Below, piece after piece: positions 16,495 to 27,690 of a DNA stretch of 64,000 nt; position 1 is the stretch's first letter; the number at the start of each line of letters is the position of its first letter. Source of the stretch: Streptomyces lacrimifluminis (lineage in GTDB: Bacteria; Actinomycetota; Actinomycetes; Streptomycetales; Streptomycetaceae); NCBI RefSeq assembly GCF_014646095.1, contig NZ_BMMU01000007.1, positions 200,722-264,721 of the forward strand, written 5' to 3'. The position numbers and the translations under genes were made by a program. The notes under the pieces were generated by a model. It did no database searches and was not told the DNA's origin. It saw only the letters and a list, made by a program, of their open reading frames with translations.

Positions 16495-16911
16495 ATGACC
16501 GACACCGACCTCGCGACCTCGACGGCGCCCGCCGACGTCGTACGCCGCCAGTACCTGGCCTCCGCCGCCGGTGACCTGGACGCCCTGCGGGCCACCCTCG
16601 CCCCGGATGTGGAGTGGACCGAGATGGCGGGCTTCCCGCTGGCCGGCACCTACCGCACTCCCGAGGGCGTCACGTCGAACGTGATGGAGCAGCTGGGCAA
16701 GGAGTGGGAGGGCTGGACCGCTCACGACGACACCTATGTCGTGGACGGGGAGAACGTCGTCGTGCTGGCCCGCTACACCGCGGCCAACAAGGCCACCGGC
16801 AAGGCGATCGACGTCCGGGTCGCCCACCACTTCGTCGTACGCGGTGGACTCATCGTCCGCTTCGAACAGTTCGTCGACACCGCCCTCGTCCGCGACGCCA
16901 TGGCCCACTGA
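16495..16911 (+). CDS. SnoaL-like / NTF2-fold protein
   Basis: A 138-residue cone-fold protein with the SnoaL/DUF4440 pattern: helix PADVVRRQYLASAAGDLDALRATLAPDVEWTEM, the mid segment EGVTSNVMEQLGKEWEGW, and the beta strands VLARYTAANKATGKAIDVRVAHHFVVRGGLIVRFEQFVDT. Members are small isomerases, hydratases or binding proteins. Start ATG 16495 lies directly after the upstream MBL stop, indicating coupling. A long perfect hairpin follows 25 bases after the stop, ending the operon. Confidence 0.8.
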   Translation: MTDTDLATSTAPADVVRRQYLASAAGDLDALRATLAPDVEWTEMAGFPLAGTYRTPEGVTSNVMEQLGKEWEGWTAHDDTYVVDGENVVVLARYTAANKATGKAIDVRVAHHFVVRGGLIVRFEQFVDTALVRDAMAH

Positions 16912-16936
16912 CCCGGCCGTCATCGCGACACCTCGT

Positions 16937-16988
16937 GGACGTGGACGTGCCGGTCAGCGCTTCGACGCCGACCGGCACGTCCACGTCC
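16937..16988 (+). terminator. Strong hairpin terminator (19-bp perfect stem)
   Basis: The arms 16937-16955 and 16970-16988 are perfectly complementary (19 bp, core GTGGACGTGCCGGTC/GACCGGCACGTCCAC) with a 14-base loop. No U-tract follows, as is usual in Streptomyces. It ends the DsbA/MBL/SnoaL operon. Confidence 0.8.
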
Positions 16989-17207
16989 CGGCTCCTCCAG
17001 CCCATGGCCGGAAATCCGGACAGCCGGACAACCGGACCGTCAAGGGGCGTCGCCTCCGCGCACGGGCCGCGTACGAGCGGCCCTCTGATGCTCCGAGTGA
17101 CGTGCGCCACACGTCCGATCCGGAACCCCGCCCCGCGCACACCCGACTCCTGAACCGGTACGGCTCGAACCGACTCGCGTCGTACGACGCGATCCAGGAG
17201 ACCGGTG

Positions 17208-17768
17208 ATGGAAGAGTCCCCACAACCCTCCTCGGACGCCTGTCCGACGACCGATCAGCGCCTGTGGCGGCCGACGCGGCGCCGGCTCACCGACACCCTG
17301 CTCGCCGGGCTCGCGCCCGTGGCGGCGTGCGGTGTCGCTCTGGGCGGTCTGACGACCTGGGTCGGCTCCGGCAACGCGGGCAGCCCGGCGCGGATCGAGG
17401 TGACCGCCGGACGCGTGTTCCTGCCGTACGGCGACACCCGGGACACCGCGGCGTTCTTCCGGATCTCCAACTCGGGAGACGGAGAGGACCGGTTGGTCGG
17501 CATCACCTCGTCCGTCCTGGGGGGCGACATCACACTCTCCCGTCATCGGACCAGGGACGGCACGGTGGCGTACCGGGAAACGGTGGGATCGGCCGTCGTG
17601 CCGGCGAACGACAGCCTCACCATGTCGCCGCACGGCCTGGACGTGACGGTGCGGGCCGAGGAGGGGTGGCGCGCGGGGGATCTCGTGCCGTTCACCCTGC
17701 ACTTCCAGCGCGGTGGGCGGATCGAGGTCCTGGCGATCGTGGTCCGCCCCGGCGAGGGCTCGTTGTGA
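17208..17768 (+). CDS. Copper chaperone PCu(A)C family protein, copy 1
   Basis: A 186-residue membrane-anchored protein with an N-terminal hydrophobic segment (TLLAGLAPVAACGVALGGLTTWVG) and an exported PCu(A)C-like beta domain: IEVTAGRVFLPYGDTRDTAAFFRISNSGDGEDRLVGITSSVLGGDITLSRHR, then SLTMSPHGLDVTV. The His in SRH and the Met/His of TMSPHG sit where family members bind Cu(I) for delivery to cytochrome oxidase. ATG 17208 has AGGAG 7 bases upstream; the adjacent GTG 17205 is less well spaced. It begins copper/sigma module 1. Confidence 0.75.
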   Translation: MEESPQPSSDACPTTDQRLWRPTRRRLTDTLLAGLAPVAACGVALGGLTTWVGSGNAGSPARIEVTAGRVFLPYGDTRDTAAFFRISNSGDGEDRLVGITSSVLGGDITLSRHRTRDGTVAYRETVGSAVVPANDSLTMSPHGLDVTVRAEEGWRAGDLVPFTLHFQRGGRIEVLAIVVRPGEGSL

Positions 17769-17932
17769 GCCTGCGGCCTCGGTAGTCCCTTTTATTGGTC
17801 GGCCCGAACCTCCGTTTGGTTCCGGCCCGTTGCCGTGTTCTGGATCATGCGTCCCCGATTGAGCCCGGGGCGGGGGCAGTTTCCGTACCCCGTCATGACG
17901 ACCGAACCCCGAATGCAAGGATGAGGCCCGTC

Positions 17933-18637
17933 ATGACTGCTGGGTGGTGCTCTCGCACGCTTCGGGCCGCGGTGTTCGCGGCCGTCTGCGTGCTGCTCGC
18001 CGCGCTGGGGCACGTGATGATGTCCGGCAGCCGGGTGCCCTGGTGGACCCTGGTCGCCGGCGCGGCGGTGACCGGCGCCGCGGGCTGGTGCCTGACCGGC
18101 CGCGAGCGGGGAGTTCCGCTGATCGTGTCCGTGGTGGTCGTCGCGCAGACGGCCCTTCACTCGGCCTTCTCCCTGGCGCAGTCCGGCACGCACCCGGCGG
18201 TCTCGGCACCTGGGGGCATGGCCTCGATGGACATGAGCTCCATGGACATGAGCTCGATGGGCCACGACATGGGCTCCCTGCCGATGAACTCCGCGCACAT
18301 GGACGTGGCGCACATGGACTCCATGGACATGGCGCACATGGATCACTTCGGGCACGCCATCGGTGACACGTCGTCGTTCGGCATGCTCTCCGCGCACCTG
18401 CTGGCCGCCCTGCTGTGCGGCCTGTGGCTAGGACACGGGGAGCGCGCCGCGTTCCGCGTTCTCCGGGCCGTGGGCGGCAGGCTGACCGCGCCGCTGCGGC
18501 TGCTGCTCGCCCTGCCCACGCCACCGCACCGTCCACGCATCCGCGTACGCCTCCGCTCGGACCGAGTGCCGCGGGGTCGCCTGCTCGTCCACGCGATCAC
18601 TTCTCGGGGGCCGCCCGTGGGGACCGCTGTCGTCTGA
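17933..18637 (+). CDS. Met/His-rich membrane protein, copper module copy 1
   Basis: A 234-residue membrane protein with about four hydrophobic segments (AAVFAAVCVLLAALGHVMM, VPWWTLVAGAAVTGAAGW, VPLIVSVVVVAQTALHSAF, MLSAHLLAALLCGLWLG). Between the third and fourth lies a loop very rich in Met, His, Asp and Ser (SMDMSSMDMSSMGHDMGSLP, then HMDVAHMDSMDMAHMDHFGH) that looks like a Cu(I) site. I know no named family. It is paralogous to 39042-39773, and both are followed in the same direction by an ECF sigma gene. ATG 17933 is preferred for its GAGG; ATG 17921 is an alternative. Confidence 0.72.
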   Translation: MTAGWCSRTLRAAVFAAVCVLLAALGHVMMSGSRVPWWTLVAGAAVTGAAGWCLTGRERGVPLIVSVVVVAQTALHSAFSLAQSGTHPAVSAPGGMASMDMSSMDMSSMGHDMGSLPMNSAHMDVAHMDSMDMAHMDHFGHAIGDTSSFGMLSAHLLAALLCGLWLGHGERAAFRVLRAVGGRLTAPLRLLLALPTPPHRPRIRVRLRSDRVPRGRLLVHAITSRGPPVGTAVV

Positions 18638-18678
18638 CGACAGCCGGTGTCCCGAGGCAGCCCGTGTGCGCCTCGGGC

Positions 18679-18705
18679 CTCGGCCGTACGCCCTGTACGG
18701 CCGAG
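18679..18705 (+). promoter_or_regulatory. 11-bp perfect inverted repeat between membrane-protein and sigma genes
   Basis: CTCGGCCGTAC-gccct-GTACGGCCGAG is a perfect inverted repeat 42 bases after the membrane protein stop and 71 bases before the sigma GTG start. It could be a terminator/attenuator for the first gene or an operator for the second. Confidence 0.5.
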
Positions 18706-18776
18706 CAGCCCCACTTCCCCGGACCGGCCCGCTCTTGGGCGCGCCCGGAGCCGGGACGACCTGAGAAGGACACCAG

Positions 18777-19439
18777 GTGACCCTTCCCGCCCTGCCCGCC
18801 TCTCGTGAGAAGACGACGTCGCCCGACGAGTCGATAACCGCCTGGGCGCTGGCCGCCCGAGCCGGTGACCCGGAGGCCGTCGAACGCTTCGTGGGAGCCC
18901 TGCACCGTGATGTCGTGCGCTATGTCGCCCACCTCTCCGCCGACCCCCAGGCGGCAGACGACCTGGCCCAGGACACGTTCCTGCGGGCGCTCGGCAGCCT
19001 CCACCGGTTCGAGGGCAGGTGCTCGGCCCGTACGTGGCTGCTGTCCATCGCGCGTCGCGCGGTGATCGACAGCTTCCGGTACGCCGCCGCCCGCCCGCGC
19101 CTGTCCGACGTACAGGACTGGCAGCTGGCGGTCGAGCACGCCCAGCCGCGCGACCTGCCCGGCTTCGACGAGGGCATCGCCCTCCTCGATCTGCTGGCCG
19201 CACTGCCCGAAGAACGCCGTGAGGCATTCACCCTCACCCAACTGGTCGGTCTGCCGTACGCGGAGGCGGCCGTGGTGAGCGACTGCCCCGTCGGGACGGT
19301 CCGCTCCCGGGTGGCCCGCGCCCGGGCGACGCTCATGGGGCAGCTTGCCGAGGCCGAGGAGCCCCGCCCGGACCAGGGAGCGGCAGGGGACGCAGGCCGA
19401 GGGCCCTCGACGACGAGGACGGCTGCCATGGTCGCCTGA
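18777..19439 (+). CDS. ECF RNA polymerase sigma factor, copper module copy 1
   Basis: A 220-residue ECF sigma factor. Region 2: ALAARAGDPEAVERFVGALHRDVVRYVAHLSADPQAADDLAQDTFLRALGSLHRFEGRCSARTWLLSIARRAVIDSFR. Region 4: LLAALPEERREAFTLTQLVGLPYAEAAVVSDCPVGTVRSRVARARATL. No anti-sigma with a zinc motif is adjacent; the only partner is the upstream Met/His-rich membrane protein. It is clearly paralogous to 38191-38829. Start is GTG 18777 with AAGGA upstream. The M. tuberculosis ECF factor SigC controls its isonitrile lipopeptide operon, so these two sigma factors are candidates to control this one. Confidence 0.88.
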   Translation: MTLPALPASREKTTSPDESITAWALAARAGDPEAVERFVGALHRDVVRYVAHLSADPQAADDLAQDTFLRALGSLHRFEGRCSARTWLLSIARRAVIDSFRYAAARPRLSDVQDWQLAVEHAQPRDLPGFDEGIALLDLLAALPEERREAFTLTQLVGLPYAEAAVVSDCPVGTVRSRVARARATLMGQLAEAEEPRPDQGAAGDAGRGPSTTRTAAMVA

Positions 19440-19556
19440 GCCGAGGGACCGGGTGACGGCCGTACGGCCGCCATACCGGCCCATCGCCTGCTCTACCGCC
19501 CCGCCGCCCGGCCGCGAACCGATGCCGCAGCAGAGAGAGTTGGTGATCCCGGCAGT

Positions 19557-20201
19557 ATGACTTCTTCGCTGACCATCGGCGTCTACGTGTTCGAGGACGC
19601 CGAGGAGCTCGATGTCGTGGGCCCGTGGGAGGTCCTGGGGTTCCGGGCCGGGCACGTGGCGGAGTTTCCCGTCCGCCTGCTTGCGGTCGGCCGGGAGGAA
19701 GGAGTGGTGCGCTGTTCCAAGGGGCTCCGTCTCGTCGTCGACCGGAGTCTCGCCACGGCGCCCGCTCTCGATCTGCTGGTGCACCCCGGCGGGGACGGGA
19801 CGCGTCCCCTGGCCAAGGACAGGGCGCACCTGGACCGGGTGCGGGAACTGCACCGCCGGGGGACCGTGTTGGCGAGCGTGTGCACCGGTTCCCTGGTCCT
19901 GGCGGCAACGGGCCTTCTCGAGGGGCGGCCGGCCACCACGCACGGGAACCACGTGGAGAGGCTCGCGAAGATCGACGGCACGGTCGACGTGCGCGCGGAC
20001 GATCGGTACGTCGACGACGGGGACATCGTCACCAGCGCCGGTGTGTCCGCCGGTATCGACATGGCCCTCCATCTGGTGGGGCGTCTCGACAGCCCGGAGG
20101 CGGCGGCCCAGGTCCGTAAGGGCATCCAGTACGACCGGCCGGTCAGCTGGTCATTTCCTCCGGCAGCAGGTCCAGGGCAAGGGGCTTGGCGCCGTAGGTG
20201 A
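19557..20201 (+). CDS. DJ-1/PfpI (class I glutamine amidotransferase-like) protein
   Basis: A 214-residue DJ-1/PfpI-family protein. TIGVYVFEDAEELDVVGPWEVLG opens the fold and the nucleophile Cys is in VLASVCTGSLVLAATGLLEGRPATTHGNH; TSAGVSAGIDMALHLVGRL closes the domain. Subfamily members include isonitrile hydratases (InhA type), glyoxalases and AraC-like regulatory domains; the D-V-x-G-P-x-E-V segment is typical of the isonitrile hydratase/AraC-N group. The last 20 residues run past the usual end and overlap the convergent ABC ATPase gene by 59 bases. Its position next to an isonitrile cluster makes an isonitrile-related role worth considering. Confidence 0.78.
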   Translation: MTSSLTIGVYVFEDAEELDVVGPWEVLGFRAGHVAEFPVRLLAVGREEGVVRCSKGLRLVVDRSLATAPALDLLVHPGGDGTRPLAKDRAHLDRVRELHRRGTVLASVCTGSLVLAATGLLEGRPATTHGNHVERLAKIDGTVDVRADDRYVDDGDIVTSAGVSAGIDMALHLVGRLDSPEAAAQVRKGIQYDRPVSWSFPPAAGPGQGAWRRR

Positions 20202-20946
20202 CGCGCACGACACCGTCGGGATGGCGGTCGGCCGTGGCGGTCACGCCGAAGACGTCACGCAGCAGGTCGGGAGTCAGGACGTCCAGGACGGGGCCCGCCG
20301 CGACCACCTCGCCATGGTGGAGCGCGACGAGGTGGTCGCACAGGCGGGCCGCCAGATCGAGGTCGTGGAGGACCGCGAGGGTGGTGATGCCGGTGGAGCG
20401 GATCAGGTCGAGCAGTTCGAAGCGGGCGCGGATGTCGAGGTGGTTGGTGAGCTCGTCGAGGACGAGGAGCCTGGGGCGCTGGGCGAGGGCGCGGGCGAGC
20501 AGTACGCGCTGACGTTCGCCGCCGGACAGCGAGGTGAAGTCACGCTCGGCCAGCGGGCGGGCACCGCACTGGTCGAGGGCCTCCTCGACGGCTTCGTGGT
20601 CGTCGGCGCCGTCGCGGCCGAGGAGACCGTGGTGCGGCGTACGGCCGAGCGCGACGATCTCGGTGACGCACAGGCCGGTCGGACTGCCGCCCGACTCCTG
20701 GAGAACGGCGGCGGTACGACGGGCGGCGTTGCGGGCGGACAGGGCCCACACGTCGTCGCCGTCGACGCGCACCACACCCCGCTCCGGGCGCAGCGAGCGG
20801 TAGATGGTCCGCAGCAGCGTGGACTTGCCGCTGCCGTTGGGTCCGACGAGGCCGACGATGTCCCCCGGCTGGGCCTCCAGAGCCACGTCCTGGAGGATCG
20901 GGCGCCGGTCGAGGGTGATGTGGAGCTGTTCCACGGTGAGTTTCAT
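20143..20946 (-). CDS. ABC transporter ATP-binding protein, FepC/FecE (siderophore) type
   Basis: A 267-residue ATPase with Walker A GPNGSGKST, Q-loop AAVLQESGG, signature LSGGERQRVLLARALAQ, Walker B LLVLDELTNHLD and a switch His (TTLAVLHDLDLAARLCDH). The sequence type is that of siderophore/haem/B12 importers. It overlaps the permease gene by 4 bases (ATGA). Last gene of the long minus-strand operon that starts at 33662. Convergent with the DJ-1 family gene. Confidence 0.9.
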   Translation of the reverse strand: MKLTVEQLHITLDRRPILQDVALEAQPGDIVGLVGPNGSGKSTLLRTIYRSLRPERGVVRVDGDDVWALSARNAARRTAAVLQESGGSPTGLCVTEIVALGRTPHHGLLGRDGADDHEAVEEALDQCGARPLAERDFTSLSGGERQRVLLARALAQRPRLLVLDELTNHLDIRARFELLDLIRSTGITTLAVLHDLDLAARLCDHLVALHHGEVVAAGPVLDVLTPDLLRDVFGVTATADRHPDGVVRVTYGAKPLALDLLPEEMTS

Positions 20947-21980
20947 ACGCTGTCCAGGCTCTTGTTGCGGCGGAGCAGCCAGAGGAAGAAGGGCGCGCCG
21001 AACAGGGCGGTGAGGATGCCGAGGGGCAGCTCGTTGGGGCGGTTGACGGTCCGGGAGAGCAGGTCGACGACGACCAGGTAGATGGCGCCGACCAGAGCGG
21101 ACTGAGGTATCAGCCGACGGTGGTCGGCGCCGGTGGTGAGGCGGACCAGGTGGGGAATCATCAGGCCGACGAAGCCGATGCCGCCCGCGACGGCGGTGAC
21201 CGCGCCGGTGAGGAGCGAGGACAGCACGAGCATCAGGGCCCGCAGCCGGTGGACGTCGACGCCGAGGGCGGTGGCGGACTCGTCACCGGCCAGCAGGGCG
21301 TTGAGCCGTCTGCCGAAGAGCGAGAGGAGCACGGTGGTGGTGAGAACGACGGTGCTGACGAGGGGCAGTTGGTCCCACTTCGCGCCCGAGACGCTGCCGA
21401 GCATCCAGAACATGACGGTGCGCAGTTCGGTGGGGGTCGCCTGGAGCTGCAGAAAGCTGGTAGCGGAGAGGAACACGTAGCCGATGGCGACGCCGGACAG
21501 CACCAGCCGGGTCGGGGCCAGGCGTCCTTTGCGCTGTCCGAGGACGAACACCAGGGCGCCCGCCGCGAGGGCACCGAGGAACGCCGCGGACGACACCCCG
21601 AGCCCGCCGAGCGACGCACCGGTGGCCAGGGTGATGACGATGACGGCGCCGAGCGAGGCTCCGTAGGAGAAACCCAGGACGACGGGGTCGGCGAGGGGAT
21701 TGGCCACCACGGACTGCAGAACCGCGCCGGAGACCGCCAGGCCCGCGCCGACCACGGCGGCCATGACGACACGCGGAGTGCGGAAGCTCCAGACGATCTG
21801 GTCCAGTGCGGGATCACCGGTCGCGCCGCCGCCCCGCAGATGGTGGAGAACGATCCGCCACACATCGCCCAGGGGGATGGTGACCGCACCGATGCTGATC
21901 GCCACCATCATGACGGCGGCGAGCACGATCACCAGTGCCACCAGCACCAGCGAGGGGTTCAGCCGCTTCGGACGCCTCAG
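20943..21980 (-). CDS. FecCD-type ABC transporter permease
   Basis: A BtuC/FecCD permease with about ten membrane segments (e.g. VLVALVIVLAAVMMVAISIGAV; VVMAAVVGAGLAVSGAVLQSVVANPLADP; GGIGFVGLMIPHLVR; NELPLGILTALFGAPFFLWLL). The frame is open to a GTG at 22094, but that extension lies wholly inside the upstream binding-protein gene and uses a TTA codon, so it is probably not translated. I place the start at a CTG overlapping the upstream TGA (CTGA), giving 345 residues, the usual family length; a start codon slightly downstream is also possible. Imports the metal-ligand complex bound by the adjacent lipoprotein. Confidence 0.82.
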   Translation of the reverse strand: MRRPKRLNPSLVLVALVIVLAAVMMVAISIGAVTIPLGDVWRIVLHHLRGGGATGDPALDQIVWSFRTPRVVMAAVVGAGLAVSGAVLQSVVANPLADPVVLGFSYGASLGAVIVITLATGASLGGLGVSSAAFLGALAAGALVFVLGQRKGRLAPTRLVLSGVAIGYVFLSATSFLQLQATPTELRTVMFWMLGSVSGAKWDQLPLVSTVVLTTTVLLSLFGRRLNALLAGDESATALGVDVHRLRALMLVLSSLLTGAVTAVAGGIGFVGLMIPHLVRLTTGADHRRLIPQSALVGAIYLVVVDLLSRTVNRPNELPLGILTALFGAPFFLWLLRRNKSLDSV

Positions 21981-23002
21981 AACGCGTCCGGGTGCAGCAT
22001 CCTGGCGATCCTGTCCACGGCCAGGTCGTTGCTGGGGCCGAGGTAGATCGAGTCGGACAGAACGGTGTAACGCTTGTTCTTCGCGGCCGGCCACTGGGGG
22101 AACTCCTTGAGCAGTTTGCGGGCGTACGCCGCGGGGTTGGGGTCGTTGTAGCTGATGACCACGAGGGCGTCGACGGGCTCGGCGGCGACCTTCTCCTTGC
22201 TGAGGTCGGCGAAGGAGGTCGTGGAGGCGGCCGAGAAGGCGTTGGCGCCGCCGGCCTTGGCCAGGACGTCGTTCCAGATGCCGTTGGCCGCGACGGAGCT
22301 GAAGTCGTTGCCGCCCATCGACATGTTGGAGAACACCACCATGACGTTGGGCGCCTTCTCGCCCTTGACCGCGGCCGATACGCCGCTGGTCTTCTTCTGC
22401 GAGGCCGCGATCAGCTTCTCGGCGCGGTCGCTGACGTGGAAGATCCTTCCCAGGTCGCGCAGCAGCTGGTAGCTGTCGGCGACGGTCATGCGGGAGGTGT
22501 CCTGGTCACAGCCCTGAGGGGAGATGTAGCTGTTGGCGCTGACCGCCTTGAGGTCGTCGCGGGTCGCGAAACCGTTCTTCGCGTCGAAGCCGTAGGAGGT
22601 GGTGGACAGGACGAGGTCGGGGCTCAGGCCCAGCATCGCCTCGCGCGGGATGTCGTAGGCGTCGTTGAGCTGGATGTCCCCGGTGGGCAGCGCCTTGATG
22701 GCCTTGGCACGGCCGGGGACCTCGGACATCCCGTACGACTGCCCGTTGGCGACGATACGGTCGCCGAGGCCGAGCGCCAGCAGCGAGGAGACCTCGGCGA
22801 CCGAGGCACCGTTCATGACGACGACCCTGCTGGGCGCCTTGCTGTACGTGGTGGTCTGCCCGCAGTTCTCGATGCTCACCGGGTAACCGGGAGCGTTCGC
22901 TCCGGCCGCTTCCGCCATGGGGGAGGGCGAGGTTCCGCAGGCCGCGGTGACCAGGCAGAGTGCTCCGGCCAGGACCGCGGCAACGGGCCGTGTCGTCAGC
23001 AT
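21977..23002 (-). CDS. Periplasmic-binding-protein-like lipoprotein for an iron-siderophore-type ABC importer
   Basis: A 341-residue class III binding protein. A lipoprotein signal (LAGALCLVTAACGTS, lipobox TAAC) gives a lipid-anchored Cys at about residue 22. The fold shows SRVVVMNGASVAEVSSLLALGLGDRIV, the ligand-lobe helix and IYLGPSNDLAVDRIARMLHPDAF. Such proteins capture siderophores, haem or cobalamin. Because this transporter is co-oriented with and 70 bases downstream of the isonitrile lipopeptide NRPS, the likely ligand is that product or its metal complex (inference). Confidence 0.85.
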   Translation of the reverse strand: MLTTRPVAAVLAGALCLVTAACGTSPSPMAEAAGANAPGYPVSIENCGQTTTYSKAPSRVVVMNGASVAEVSSLLALGLGDRIVANGQSYGMSEVPGRAKAIKALPTGDIQLNDAYDIPREAMLGLSPDLVLSTTSYGFDAKNGFATRDDLKAVSANSYISPQGCDQDTSRMTVADSYQLLRDLGRIFHVSDRAEKLIAASQKKTSGVSAAVKGEKAPNVMVVFSNMSMGGNDFSSVAANGIWNDVLAKAGGANAFSAASTTSFADLSKEKVAAEPVDALVVISYNDPNPAAYARKLLKEFPQWPAAKNKRYTVLSDSIYLGPSNDLAVDRIARMLHPDAF

Positions 23003-23072
23003 GCAGGCTCCTAGGGGGTAGGGCGGACTCCGCTCAAGTAGTCGGGGCGAAGTCCGCCCGGGTTCCCGGGAG

Positions 23073-27369
<4,297 letters not shown>

Positions 27370-27383
<14 letters not shown>

Positions 27384-27627
27384 GGGCCGCTCCCGCCTGG
27401 CGTTCGGACAACAGCTGCCACCACTGGGCGAACGAGGTGCGCTCGGCGAGTTCCAGGAAGCTCACGTCCGCGCCGGCGTCCCGCCACCGGGCGGCCAGAG
27501 TGGTGATGCGCAGCGAGTCCAGGCCGGCGTAGAGGGGGTTTTCGTCCAGGTCGACTTCGTCGGGCCGCTGGTGCAGGAACTCCGCCAGGTCCGCACGGAA
27601 GCCCGCCAGCGTCAGGGGCTCAGGCAT
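27370..27627 (-). CDS. Acyl carrier protein (ScoB/Rv0100-like)
   Basis: An 85-residue carrier protein with the phosphopantetheine Ser in YAGLDSLRITTLAARW and a C-terminal FLELAERTSFAQWWQLL helix, similar to aryl/acyl carriers of siderophore systems. Its place between the acyl-ACP ligase and the NRPS is the same as Rv0100 between FadD10 and Nrp. It would carry the enoyl and then the isonitrile-acyl chain delivered to the NRPS condensation domain. Start ATG 27627 with GAGAGAG upstream. Confidence 0.85.
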
Positions 27628-27642
27628 GTCGCTCTCTCTTTG

Positions 27643-27663
27643 TAGCTGGTAGCTGGTAGCTGG
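27643..27663. repeat. Three tandem copies of a 7-bp unit before the ACP gene
   Basis: TAGCTGG occurs three times in perfect tandem in the 63-base gap between the ligase stop and the ACP start, 15 bases before the ACP start codon. It sits in the leader of the ACP cistron and may be a slippage-prone spacer. Confidence 0.6.
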
Positions 27664-27690
27664 TGGGTTGTGGCTGTGGCTGTGGGCCGG

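Noticed and set aside
17880..17932. ECF-type -10 CGTC motif upstream of both Met/His-rich membrane genes
   Set aside because: CGTC followed by TGATGAC/TGACGAC-like bases is seen in both, but the -35 elements do not align convincingly by eye.
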